Origin: an uncultured Collinsella sp.
GTDB taxonomy: Bacteria; Actinomycetota; Coriobacteriia; Coriobacteriales; Coriobacteriaceae
DNA: 64,000 nucleotides
Direction of reading: 5' to 3'
Assembly (NCBI GenBank): GCA_958352845.1
Contig: CATWQC010000004.1
Coordinates: 1-64,000 of the forward strand
Below the pieces are notes generated by a model, which was not told the DNA's origin, did no database searches, and saw only the letters and a list, made by a program, of their open reading frames with translations. Of the stretch, positions 53,682 through 62,340 are shown piece after piece. The position numbers and the translations under genes are program-made. How positions within the stretch are numbered: position 1 is the first letter of the stretch; the number at the start of each line of letters is the position of its first letter.

Positions 53682-54218
53682 ATGGCAGAGAACATCACCG
53701 CCCACATGGACAAGTCGCTCGAGTCCCTCAAGCATAACTTCTCCAAGGTCCGTACCGGCCGCGCCAATGCCAACATTCTGTCCGACATCACCGTCGATTA
53801 TTACGGTGTTCCCACGCCGGTCACGCAGGTTGCCGCCGTCAAGACCCCCGAGGCCCACATGCTGCTCATCGAGCCGTGGGACAAGGCACTCATCAACGCT
53901 ATCGTCAAGGCCATCGGCGCTTCCGATCTGGGTATTACCCCCAACTCCGATGGCACCGTGGTTCGTCTGCCGTTCCCGGCTCCCACCGAGGAGCGCCGTC
54001 GCGAGCTCGTCAAGGAGTGCCGCGAGTACGCCGAGCAGGCCAAGGTGTCTATCCGTAACATCCGTCGCGACTTCAACAACAAGCTCGAGCGCGATGAGGA
54101 GCTCACCGAGGACGATGTCCGTCGCGAGCAGGCTAAGGTCCAGAAGCACACCGATGAGTATGTCGCCAAGGTCGAGGAGCTTCTGAAGGAAAAAGAAGCC
54201 GAGGTCATGGAGATCTAA
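53682..54218 (+). CDS. frr: Ribosome recycling factor
   Basis: A 178-residue RRF, slightly short for the family (about 185). It has S-L-K-H-N-F-S-K-V-R-T-G-R-A, the Y-Y-G-V-x-T-P motif, and R-R-E-L-V-K-E. With EF-G it splits post-termination ribosomes. It starts 2 nt after pyrH. Confidence 0.96.
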   Translation: MAENITAHMDKSLESLKHNFSKVRTGRANANILSDITVDYYGVPTPVTQVAAVKTPEAHMLLIEPWDKALINAIVKAIGASDLGITPNSDGTVVRLPFPAPTEERRRELVKECREYAEQAKVSIRNIRRDFNNKLERDEELTEDDVRREQAKVQKHTDEYVAKVEELLKEKEAEVMEI

Positions 54219-54219
54219 G

Positions 54220-55014
54220 GTGCAATACGACGAGCATAAACTGGTCGAGTACTTTGCCGACGCCCCTGCGGGCGTCGGTTTTTCCGACCTTGACCTCAAT
54301 AACATTCCGCACCATATCTCGTGCATCATGGACGGCAACGGTCGTTGGGCCACGTCGCGCGGTCTTGCACGCACTGAGGGCCACAAGGCGGGTATCGTCT
54401 CGCTGCGCGAGATCATTACCGCCTGCGTGCGCCTGGGCGTCGACGTGCTTTCGGCCTATGCGTTTTCTACCGAAAACTGGAACCGCCCGCAGCATGAGGT
54501 CAACGTCTTGATGCACCTGTTTGCCAAGACGTTCATCGACGAGTTGCCGCTTCTGAAGCGCGAAAACGTGCGCGTTGTCTTTTTGGGTGATATTTCCGCG
54601 CTGCCCAAGAAGACCCGCGACGTTTTTGAACGCGGTCTTGCCGAGTGCGCCGATCACACCGGTATGACGCTGGCGCTTGCCGTCAACTACGGCGCGCGTG
54701 CCGAGATTACCCGCGCTGTCCGTCAGATCGCACTCGACGTTGCCGCCGGTAAGATCGATCCTGCCGCAATTGATGACGACATGGTGGCTTCCCACCTCTA
54801 TACCGCCGGTCTTCCCGATCCTGAGCTTGTGATTCGCACCTCTGGTGAGCTGCGCCTTTCGAACTATCTGCTGTGGCAGGTAGCTTATTCCGAGTTCTAC
54901 GTCACCGATACCTATTGGCCCGACTTTGATCGTTGGGGCCTTGTCGACGCCATTTTGGCCTATCAGGGCCGTGACCGTAGGTTTGGTGGACTGAGCAAGA
55001 CCGAGGAGGCTTAA
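54220..55014 (+). CDS. uppS: Undecaprenyl diphosphate synthase
   Basis: A 264-residue cis-prenyltransferase: I-M-D-G-N-G-R-W-A (catalytic Asp), A-F-S-T-E-N-W-x-R-P, and I-R-T-S-G-E-x-R-L-S-N-Y. It makes the C55 carrier used by peptidoglycan and glycan synthesis, including the RodA and ABC exporter substrates of this window. GTG start 1 nt after frr. Confidence 0.96.
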   Translation: MQYDEHKLVEYFADAPAGVGFSDLDLNNIPHHISCIMDGNGRWATSRGLARTEGHKAGIVSLREIITACVRLGVDVLSAYAFSTENWNRPQHEVNVLMHLFAKTFIDELPLLKRENVRVVFLGDISALPKKTRDVFERGLAECADHTGMTLALAVNYGARAEITRAVRQIALDVAAGKIDPAAIDDDMVASHLYTAGLPDPELVIRTSGELRLSNYLLWQVAYSEFYVTDTYWPDFDRWGLVDAILAYQGRDRRFGGLSKTEEA

Positions 55015-55016
55015 TC

Positions 55017-55916
55017 GTGTCCGATCGTCCCAAGGCATCTGCTCCCAAGACGCCTGCGCGCAAAGCTACCACTGCGGGAGCGCCTGCAGCGAAGAGCGGT
55101 TCCGGTTCGTGGCTGGCGGGCTTTATTACCCGTGCCGCCGCCGGTATCGTCTACGCCGTTGTCTTTATCCTGTGCCTGGTTTTGGGTATCGTGCCCACGG
55201 CCATCTTTGTTTCCGTCATGAGCGGTCTGTGCTGCTATGAGTTTTTCCGTATGACAAGGCTCGATGGCAAGATGGCTAACGAGCGCATGGGTATCGCTGC
55301 CGCCGTGCTCTTTCCGCTGTCGGCGTTGGGCGATTCGATGCTGCTGAATGCCCTGCTTTTTGCCCTGATGCTCGCTGTGGGCATTTGGTATGTCTGGTCG
55401 CCGCGTACCCGCATATCCGATGTTGCCGTGACACTCATGGGTCCCATCTACACCGGTTTTATGCTGTCGGCTATCGTGCTGCTGCGCGATGCCGTGCCCG
55501 GTTTTGCCGGCGCCCTGCTTTCGGTGGGTGTTTGCGCGTCTCTCTGGGTCTCCGATTCGTTTGCCTATATCGTGGGTAGCCGTATCGGCAAACACAAGAT
55601 GGTTCCCAAGATCTCTCCCAAAAAGAGCTGGGAGGGGTTTGTTGGCGGCATCCTGGGCTCGGTTTTGATTTGGCTCATCCTGTGGGCGACGCATTTCTTC
55701 AAGCTCAGCCTGCCCTATGCGCTGCTGTGCGGCGTGGTCGTGTCCATTCTGGGCGTTATCGGCGACCTTATCGAGTCGCGCATCAAGCGCGGTGTGGGCG
55801 TCAAGGATTCCGGCAACCTTATCCCGGGCCACGGCGGCATGCTCGATCGTAGCGATTCGCTTATCTTCGGCTGCATCACCGCGCAGCTGATGCTGATGAT
55901 CGGAGGCGTGCTGTAA
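55017..55916 (+). CDS. cdsA: Phosphatidate cytidylyltransferase
   Basis: A 299-residue membrane enzyme making CDP-diacylglycerol. About seven hydrophobic helices end in the family signature: S-P-K-K-S-W-E-G-F-x-G-G, then G-D-L-I-E-S-R-I-K-R-G-V-G-V-K-D-S with G-H-G-G-M-L-D-R-x-D-S. A ~35-residue Ala/Lys/Pro-rich N-terminus is non-conserved. GTG start; the stop overlaps the dxr ATG. Confidence 0.95.
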   Translation: MSDRPKASAPKTPARKATTAGAPAAKSGSGSWLAGFITRAAAGIVYAVVFILCLVLGIVPTAIFVSVMSGLCCYEFFRMTRLDGKMANERMGIAAAVLFPLSALGDSMLLNALLFALMLAVGIWYVWSPRTRISDVAVTLMGPIYTGFMLSAIVLLRDAVPGFAGALLSVGVCASLWVSDSFAYIVGSRIGKHKMVPKISPKKSWEGFVGGILGSVLIWLILWATHFFKLSLPYALLCGVVVSILGVIGDLIESRIKRGVGVKDSGNLIPGHGGMLDRSDSLIFGCITAQLMLMIGGVL

Positions 55917-57103
55917 TGTCATTCCAGACGACGTATGGCCCCGATGGACGCCTCCGTGTTGCCATCCTGGGTTGTACCGGCTCCATCGGCACCCAGGCGC
56001 TCGATGTGTGCCGCCAGCATGCCGATCGCCTGCAGGTGACGGCGCTGTCCGTTAACTCCAGCACCTCCGAGCTTGTTGCCGCTGCCCGCGAGTTCTCGGT
56101 TCCGGCGGTTGCCGTGGCCGATGTCGCTCATGGCGATGACGCCGTGCTGCAGGAGTTGCCCGAGGGAACGAAGCTTGGCCTTGGCGCGCAGGCGGTTTGC
56201 GAGCTCGCGCGTCGCGACGATGTCGACTGCGTGCTCGTTGCTATTGTGGGCGCCGCTGGTCTCGAGGCGAGCCATGCGGCCTTGACCTCAAATAAGCGTC
56301 TTGCCCTTGCCAACAAGGAGTCCCTCGTCGTCGGCGGCGACTTGCTTATGCCGTTGGCGCAACCGGGCCAGCTTATTCCAGTCGACTCTGAGCACTCCGC
56401 CATCTACCAGTGCTATCTGGGGGAGAACCCACGCGAGGCTCATTGTATTTGGCTCACCTGCTCGGGCGGTCCGTTCTTTGGCCGCACCCGCGACGAGCTC
56501 GACCGCGTGACGCGTGCCGATGCCCTCGCACATCCCACGTGGGCCATGGGTGCCAAGATCACCATCGACTCCGCCACCCTCATGAACAAGGGCCTGGAGC
56601 GCATTGAGGCCATGCATCTGTTTAACTGCGACCTCGATTTCATTAACGTGGTCGTGCAGCGTCAGTCCAAGATTCACTCTATGGTCGAGTTCGCCGACGG
56701 CTCCGTGATGGCGCATCTCGGTGCTTCCGACATGCGTATTCCCATCCAGTTCGCGTTCTCGTATCCCGAGCGTTGGGATACCCCGGCGCCTCGTATCGAT
56801 TTCCGCGAGCTGGGGCAGCTCACGTTTGATGCTGCCGACATGGATACCTTCCGCTGTCTGGCACTGGCCGAACGTGCCGGCAAGACGGGTGGCACCATGC
56901 CGTGCGTGCTCAATGCCGCCAACGAGGTCGCCGTCGATGCCTTCCTGCACGATGGCTGCAGCTTTACCGATATCGATCGCATTGTGGAATCCTGCATGGA
57001 TTCCCACGATATGCAGGCGGTCGATTCGTTTGAGCAGCTTCACGACATCGATGCATGGGCGCGTGAAAAGGCTGCGCAGGTGCTCGCCGCAACCCGTTCC
57101 TAA
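55916..57103 (+). CDS. dxr: 1-deoxy-D-xylulose-5-phosphate reductoisomerase
   Basis: A 395-residue MEP-pathway enzyme: NADPH motif G-C-T-G-S-I-G-T-Q near residues 15-23, N-K-E-S-L-V, and the metal/substrate cluster P-V-D-S-E-H-S-A. It turns DXP into MEP, supplying the isoprenoids that UppS extends. The start overlaps cdsA by 1 nt. Confidence 0.96.
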   Translation: MSFQTTYGPDGRLRVAILGCTGSIGTQALDVCRQHADRLQVTALSVNSSTSELVAAAREFSVPAVAVADVAHGDDAVLQELPEGTKLGLGAQAVCELARRDDVDCVLVAIVGAAGLEASHAALTSNKRLALANKESLVVGGDLLMPLAQPGQLIPVDSEHSAIYQCYLGENPREAHCIWLTCSGGPFFGRTRDELDRVTRADALAHPTWAMGAKITIDSATLMNKGLERIEAMHLFNCDLDFINVVVQRQSKIHSMVEFADGSVMAHLGASDMRIPIQFAFSYPERWDTPAPRIDFRELGQLTFDAADMDTFRCLALAERAGKTGGTMPCVLNAANEVAVDAFLHDGCSFTDIDRIVESCMDSHDMQAVDSFEQLHDIDAWAREKAAQVLAATRS

Positions 57104-57128
57104 CCCATAAGGATTGCTTTTTCGTTTT

Positions 57129-58490
57129 ATGGATACTGTTCTGAGCGTTCTCTCATCGGTCTTTTGGGGCCTGCTGATGCTTTCCGTCCTCGTGTTTTTG
57201 CACGAGGGCGGCCACTTTTTGGCGGCGCGTGCCTGCGGCGTCCGTGTGACCGAGTTCTTTTTGGGCCTGCCTTGCCGCTTTGACATCCATTACACGTCGC
57301 GTCGCATTGGAACCAAGTTTGGCGTGACTCCGCTGCTGCTGGGTGGCTACGCTGCCATCTGCGGTATGGATCCGACCGACGTCTCGTGTGCCGATCGCGT
57401 GCTCGCGGCTATCTATCGTCATGGTCGCGTGACCGTGGCCGACCTTGCTGTCGAGCTCGAGCTATCCGAGGAGGTTGTGCTCGAGGCATGCGCCTTGCTC
57501 TTGGGTTGGGGCTCTATCGCGCCTTGGTATGAGGAAGGGGAGAAGCCCTCGCCGAGCTACTATCCCACCAAGTATCAGACGCTGCCGCGAGACGCGGCGG
57601 GTTACACCACCTTTGACGGCCGCCGTTTCGATCGAGAGCATGCGACTACCGAGGGCGATGTGTGGGAGCTGCCGTGCGGCGAAGCCGAGTTCCTTGCGCA
57701 AGAGCGTTCGCATACCTATCTGGGCCAGGGTTTTCTCAAGCGCGCCTTTATGCTGCTCGCGGGCATTCTCGTCAATATCCTGACGGGCTTTTTGCTGCTT
57801 ATGAGCATCTACTCTATTGCGGGTGTCACCGTGCCGATGGATACCAACGTGATCGGTCAGGTTGACGAGGGGTCTATTGCCGCCAAGGCGGGTATCGAGG
57901 GCGGCGACGCGATCCTTTCGGTTGACGGAGTATCGTGCTCTACCTGGATGGACGTTTACGATGCCATCGGCAAGGCCGCCGGTAAGGACGATATCGCCAT
58001 TGAGTATGAGCGCGACGGCAAGCAGCATTCGACCTCGGTTGCGCTCAAAGAGGACGAGCGCCTAGGTGTGTATGCCTCTACGCAGGTGGTCCGTTTAGAC
58101 CCCATCACGTCGGCTCGCCTTTCGTTCTCCTGTGTCGTGCAGACAGCGGAGGGCGTGATGCGCCTGCTCCAGCCGCAGCATACGATGGAGATTCTCGATC
58201 AGTCTTCTTCGATCGTGGGCATTAGCGTTATGTCCTCACAGGCTGCTGCTGCCGGCCCTGCCACGTTCCTTTCGTTTGCCGCCCTCATTTCGTTCTCGCT
58301 TGGCTTTATGAACCTGCTGCCCATCCCACCACTCGATGGCGGCAAGCTGGTCATCGAGATCATTCAAAAGATTGCTGGCCGCGAGCTTCCGCTCAAGGTC
58401 CAGACGATTGTGAGCTATGTGGGCATCGCGCTCTTTGCGCTGCTGTTTGTCTATATGCTTCGTTCCGACATCCTTCGATTTATTCTGTAG
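57129..58490 (+). CDS. rseP: RseP-type site-2 protease with internal insertion
   Basis: A ~453-residue M50 intramembrane metalloprotease. Zinc motif H-E-G-G-H is at 25-29 in the first helix, a PDZ domain is near 245-310, and the third-ligand region N-L-L-P-I-P-P-L-D-G-G lies near the end. Between G-G-Y (72-74) and the next helix (from about 203) there are roughly 130 residues, against a few dozen in ordinary relatives. The stretch 86-136 reads like a winged helix (D-L-A-V-E-L-E-L-S-E-E-V turn). ATG 57129 is used; TTG 57114 is in frame but nearly touches AAGGA. Confidence 0.88.
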   Translation: MDTVLSVLSSVFWGLLMLSVLVFLHEGGHFLAARACGVRVTEFFLGLPCRFDIHYTSRRIGTKFGVTPLLLGGYAAICGMDPTDVSCADRVLAAIYRHGRVTVADLAVELELSEEVVLEACALLLGWGSIAPWYEEGEKPSPSYYPTKYQTLPRDAAGYTTFDGRRFDREHATTEGDVWELPCGEAEFLAQERSHTYLGQGFLKRAFMLLAGILVNILTGFLLLMSIYSIAGVTVPMDTNVIGQVDEGSIAAKAGIEGGDAILSVDGVSCSTWMDVYDAIGKAAGKDDIAIEYERDGKQHSTSVALKEDERLGVYASTQVVRLDPITSARLSFSCVVQTAEGVMRLLQPQHTMEILDQSSSIVGISVMSSQAAAAGPATFLSFAALISFSLGFMNLLPIPPLDGGKLVIEIIQKIAGRELPLKVQTIVSYVGIALFALLFVYMLRSDILRFIL

Positions 58491-58503
58491 GGGAGTGTTT
58501 GGA

Positions 58504-59586
58504 TTGTCTTTATCCCATCCTTTGCCTCGCGAGTTGACGCGCCCCGTGCATGTGGGCGGTGTGCAGATCGGTGGCGACGCGCCGGTGGTGGTCCAATCCA
58601 TGACCTGCACCGATACCGCTGATGCCCAGGCAACGCTTGCGCAAGTGTGCGCGTTGGCGCAGGCTGGCTGCGATATCGTGCGTGTGAGCGTGCCCACCGA
58701 GGCCGCGCTTGAGGGTTTCCGCACCATCTGTGCCGAGTCTCCGGTGCCAATCGTTGCCGATATCCACTTTAACCACAAGCTGGCCATTGGCGCTGTGGAG
58801 GCCGGTGCCGCCAAGCTCCGCATCAATCCCGGTAATATCGGCGATTGGGCCAAGGTCGATGCCGTGATCGATGCCGCGGGCGCCGCTGGGTGCGCGATTC
58901 GTATCGGTGTCAATGCCGGTTCGCTCGAACAGGATATCGCCGAGCGCGACGACCTCATGCAGCCCGAAAAGCTCGTGATGTCGAGCGAGCGCTTCGTCAA
59001 GCACTTTGAGGACCGCGGTTTTACGAACATTGTGCTTTCGGCCAAGGCCCATAGCGTGCAAACGACGCTTGATACCTATCGAGCCCTGTCGCGTGAGATT
59101 CCCCACGTTCCGCTTCACCTGGGCGTGACGGAGGCGGGGACCAAGCTCCAGGGCACCATCAAGAGCTCTGTAGGCTTGGGTATCTTGCTTTCCGAAGGCA
59201 TTGGCGACACCATGCGTGTGTCGCTCACAGCCGATCCGGTTGAGGAGCCGCCGGTTGCCTGGGGTATTCTGCAGTCGTTGGGCCTGCGTCGCCGTGGCCC
59301 CGAGATTGTCTCGTGCCCCACATGCGCCCGCTGCCAGGTTAACCTTATTCCCATTGCCGAGGAGGTTACCGAGCGGCTTAAGAACTACTCCGCGCCGCTT
59401 TCGATCGCTGTGATGGGATGTGCCGTTAATGGCCCCGGCGAGGCTTCTGATGCCGATCTGGGCGTTGCTTGCGGACGTGGTCAGGCCTTGCTCTTTTCGC
59501 ATGGCCAGATCATTGGTAAAGTAGCTGAGGACCAAATTGTCGACGCGCTTATGGCAGAGGTCGACAAGCTTATTGAGGAGAAATAA
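58504..59586 (+). CDS. ispG: 4-hydroxy-3-methylbut-2-enyl-diphosphate synthase
   Basis: A 360-residue [4Fe-4S] enzyme of the MEP pathway. It has V-V-V-Q-S-M-T-x-T at the front, A-D-I-H-F-N, R-I-N-P-G-N-I-G, and the cluster cysteines in S-C-P-T-C-A-R-C with a later M-G-C-A-V-N-G-P-G-E. TTG 58504 has GGGGAG upstream; longer versions overlap rseP. It reduces MEcPP to HMBPP. Confidence 0.95.
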   Translation: MSLSHPLPRELTRPVHVGGVQIGGDAPVVVQSMTCTDTADAQATLAQVCALAQAGCDIVRVSVPTEAALEGFRTICAESPVPIVADIHFNHKLAIGAVEAGAAKLRINPGNIGDWAKVDAVIDAAGAAGCAIRIGVNAGSLEQDIAERDDLMQPEKLVMSSERFVKHFEDRGFTNIVLSAKAHSVQTTLDTYRALSREIPHVPLHLGVTEAGTKLQGTIKSSVGLGILLSEGIGDTMRVSLTADPVEEPPVAWGILQSLGLRRRGPEIVSCPTCARCQVNLIPIAEEVTERLKNYSAPLSIAVMGCAVNGPGEASDADLGVACGRGQALLFSHGQIIGKVAEDQIVDALMAEVDKLIEEK

Positions 59587-61308
59587 ATGACCCGAGCAAT
59601 GTATATGTCTAAGCTCTATGCGCCGACGCTTAAAGAGGATCCGGCGGACGCTGAGCTCGCCAGCCACCGCCTGCTGCTCCGTGCCGGCATGATCCGCAAA
59701 GAGGCCGCCGGCCTGTATTCCTATCTGCCGCTCGCATGGCGCTCGATCCGCAAGATCGAGAATATCGTGCGCGACGAGATGGACGCTGCCGGTGCCCAGG
59801 AGCTTATGATGCCTATCATGGTCGACGCCGAGTTGTGGCGTGAGTCCGGCCGCATCGACGCCTATGGCAAGGAGCTTGTGCGCTTTGACGACCGTCACGG
59901 TCGCGAGTTCGTCCTGGGTCCCACCCACGAGGAGACCGTCACGGCCCTGGTGCGCAATGAGCTGCGCTCCTACAAACAGCTGCCCGTCAACCTGTACCAC
60001 ATTCAGGACAAGTTCCGCGACGAGTTCCGTCCCCGCTTTGGCCTGATGCGCGGTCGCGAGTTCATCATGAAGGACGCCTACAGCTTCTCCGCCACGCAGG
60101 AGAGCCTGCAGGAGGAGTACGACAAGATGAAGCAGGCCTACGCTAACATCTGCGAGCGCTGCTACATCAAGGCTTTGCCCGTTGTCGCCGACTCCGGCGA
60201 GATCGGCGGCGACACTTCCGTCGAGTACATGGCTCTTGCCGACGCCGGCGAGGCTTCGCTCGTCTACTGCGACGATTGCGGTTTTGCTGCCGATGACGAG
60301 GCTGCAAGCACCAAGGTCGTTGTGACTGAGGGCCCCGGCGATGGCACGCTCACCAAGGTCGAGACTCCGGGTATGGGCACCATCGAGGCCGTTGCCAAGT
60401 TCTTCGGCTTCCCCGAGAACGGCACGCGCAAGTCGCTGGCACTCATCGACTCCGAGGGCAAGCCGGTCGTGGCCATTGTCCCGGGCGACCACGAGCTCAA
60501 TGACTGCAAGGCCGAGCATGTCTTTGGCAAGGGCTACCGCATGATGACCGACGAGGAGCTTCAAGCGAACGGCCTGCACAAGGGCTTTATCGGACCGGTC
60601 AACCTGCCCGAGGGCATCCGTCTGGTGTGCGACGAGAGCCTGCGCGATTCCAAGCAGTGGGCCTGCGGTGCCAACGAGGTCGATTATCACTTTACCGGTG
60701 CCTGCCCCGAGCGCGACTTTACCGTCGATGAGTGGGCCGATCTGGTCACCGTTGTCGCCGGCGACCCCTGCCCGCACTGCGGCAAGCCGCTCTCCGCTGC
60801 CCGCGGCATCGAGGTCTCTCAGGTCTTCCAGCTGGGCACCAAGTATTCCGAGGCCATGGGTGCCACCTTTATGGACGAGGATGGCAAGGAGAAGCCGCTC
60901 ATCATGGGCTGCTACGGCGTTGGTGTGTCCCGCTCGCTCGCTGCCGTCGTGGAGCAGCACAACGACGAGCACGGTATCGTCTGGCCGGTCTCCGTTGCCC
61001 CGTACGAGGTCGCGGTGATTCCGCTCGATCCCAAGAAGGAGGAGTGCGCTACCGTCTGCGAGCAGATCGTTGATGGCCTGTGCGCCGAGGGTATCGAGGT
61101 CGTCGTCGATGACCGTGACGAGCGTCCCGGCTTTAAATTTGCCGACAACGACCTTATGGGCTTCCCGTATCAGGTCGTTCTGGGTAAGCGTGGCCTCAAG
61201 AACGGCACCGTCGAGCTCAAGGACCGTGCTACGGGTGAGCGCGAGGACGTGGCGATCGACGAGGTCGTCGCCAAGGTCGCCGAGCTTGTGAAGGCGGCAC
61301 GCCGTTAA
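59587..61308 (+). CDS. proS: Prolyl-tRNA synthetase (bacterial type)
   Basis: A 573-residue class II synthetase. Motif 2 is in F-R-D-E-F-R-P-R-F-G-L-M-R-G-R-E-F, motif 3 in G-C-Y-G-V-G-V-S-R. The editing insertion domain lies between them (about 230-380), and a C-terminal anticodon domain follows. The ATG has GAGGAG six bases upstream and begins directly after ispG. Confidence 0.97.
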   Translation: MTRAMYMSKLYAPTLKEDPADAELASHRLLLRAGMIRKEAAGLYSYLPLAWRSIRKIENIVRDEMDAAGAQELMMPIMVDAELWRESGRIDAYGKELVRFDDRHGREFVLGPTHEETVTALVRNELRSYKQLPVNLYHIQDKFRDEFRPRFGLMRGREFIMKDAYSFSATQESLQEEYDKMKQAYANICERCYIKALPVVADSGEIGGDTSVEYMALADAGEASLVYCDDCGFAADDEAASTKVVVTEGPGDGTLTKVETPGMGTIEAVAKFFGFPENGTRKSLALIDSEGKPVVAIVPGDHELNDCKAEHVFGKGYRMMTDEELQANGLHKGFIGPVNLPEGIRLVCDESLRDSKQWACGANEVDYHFTGACPERDFTVDEWADLVTVVAGDPCPHCGKPLSAARGIEVSQVFQLGTKYSEAMGATFMDEDGKEKPLIMGCYGVGVSRSLAAVVEQHNDEHGIVWPVSVAPYEVAVIPLDPKKEECATVCEQIVDGLCAEGIEVVVDDRDERPGFKFADNDLMGFPYQVVLGKRGLKNGTVELKDRATGEREDVAIDEVVAKVAELVKAARR

Positions 61309-61338
61309 TCGGCGATTTCGCTTGTAGTTCGATATACG

Positions 61339-61387
61339 GGACGGCCCCGCATTTCTCCAGATAGGGGAGATGCGGGGCCGTCCTTTT
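61339..61387 (+). terminator. Terminator after proS
   Basis: A long GC-rich stem, GGACGGCCCCGCAT..CTCC against GGAG..ATGCGGGGCCGTCC with a small bulge, followed by TTTT. It closes the pyrH-proS operon. Confidence 0.9.
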
Positions 61388-61411
61388 ATCTTGTCGGCGT
61401 ACTCAATCGCT

Positions 61412-61454
61412 AAAAGGAAACCCCACAGCCCATGCGAGCTGCGGGGTTTCCTTT
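61412..61454 (-). terminator. Terminator of the APH-fold gene (bidirectional)
   Basis: AAAAGGAAACCCC (61412-61424) plus CAGC pairs with GCTG plus GGGGTTTCCTTT, with one mismatch. On the minus strand the stem ends in TTTTAG, closing the downstream gene at 61487. Confidence 0.82.
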
Positions 61455-61486
61455 GTGCCTCCGATGCGAAATAAATCGCTCAGATA

Positions 61487-62251
61487 TTACTGATAATCGA
61501 CGACGTCGATCCAGTTCTTCAGGAACTCATCGTTCACGTTGCGCTTACGAGCGAGCTCGGAAGCGGCGACGATGCTCGTCCACTGACGCACGACCTGCAT
61601 GGGCATGTCGGCGCGGTCGCAGTAGAGCTCCAGATAAGCCTCGGCCTGGTCCTTGCTGTTGAGGGCAAAGAGCAGGTAGGTGGTGGCAACGTCGGCAGCA
61701 GGGGAGCCCTGGGTAGCGTGTGCCCAGTCGCACACATAGAGCTGGCCGTCGTCGCCGACGATGACGTTGGAGGGGTTGAAGTCGCCGTGGCAGACCTTGA
61801 ACTCCTTGGTCATGCCGTCCAGACGCTCCTGAAGGTTGTAGCGCGTGGTGGCATTGAGCTGATCAAGGCTGTCGATCATGCGGGCGAACTTGTCGCGCTG
61901 ACGGTTGAGCAGCGGGGAGGTGTAGCCGTGGATCTCGATCTGGAGGTCGACGAACATCTCGAGGTACTCACCAAAGCGCTGGGGCTCGGCAGTCATCTTC
62001 TCGGCAAGGGTGGTGCCCGGAACCTTCTCGGTCACGAGCGCCCAGCCGTTGGCGTTCTCGAGCTGGGAAACCTCGAGAGCCTTGGGGCTGCGGATGCCGC
62101 ACTCATTGATGCGGGCAAGATTCAAAGCCTCGTTGAACACGTCGGAGACAGGCTTGGTCTCGTTAAAGACCTTGACGATCTTGTCTCCCAGGTCGTAAAC
62201 GACCTTGTTGCCACGGCGGACGAGCTCGGTCTTGGAATCGGGTAGCAGCAT
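61487..62251 (-). CDS. Aminoglycoside-phosphotransferase-fold small-molecule kinase
   Basis: A 254-residue APH/choline-kinase-fold protein. It has a nucleotide-binding N-lobe (G-D-K-I-V-K-V-F), the catalytic C-H-G-D-F-N-P-S-N-V, and the metal-binding C-D-W-A-H-A-T-Q-G. The DFG-equivalent D-W is intact. The phosphate acceptor is unknown; similar genes are more often sugar, choline or thiamine kinases than drug-resistance factors. It is a single gene downstream of adhE with GAAAGGA before its start. Confidence 0.85.
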   Translation of the reverse strand: MLLPDSKTELVRRGNKVVYDLGDKIVKVFNETKPVSDVFNEALNLARINECGIRSPKALEVSQLENANGWALVTEKVPGTTLAEKMTAEPQRFGEYLEMFVDLQIEIHGYTSPLLNRQRDKFARMIDSLDQLNATTRYNLQERLDGMTKEFKVCHGDFNPSNVIVGDDGQLYVCDWAHATQGSPAADVATTYLLFALNSKDQAEAYLELYCDRADMPMQVVRQWTSIVAASELARKRNVNDEFLKNWIDVVDYQ

Positions 62252-62285
62252 GGTTGCATCCTTTCAACGATGCGATAGAAGCGAC

Positions 62286-62320
62286 GGCGGGGGTGTGTGA
62301 AACACCCGTGCACCCCCGCC
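62286..62320 (-). other. GC-rich stem-loop between adhE and the kinase gene
   Basis: A perfect 10-bp stem, GGCGGGGGTG against CACCCCCGCC, with a 15-nt loop. There is no T-run on either strand, so it may be an mRNA-stabilising or processing structure rather than a classic terminator. Confidence 0.5.
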
Positions 62321-62340
62321 GCAAAAAACCGTGCTAAAAA

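Noticed and set aside
61487..62251. Calling the kinase-fold gene an aminoglycoside resistance gene.
   Set aside because: Only the general APH fold motifs are visible; no resistance-enzyme subfamily pattern or mobile context supports it.
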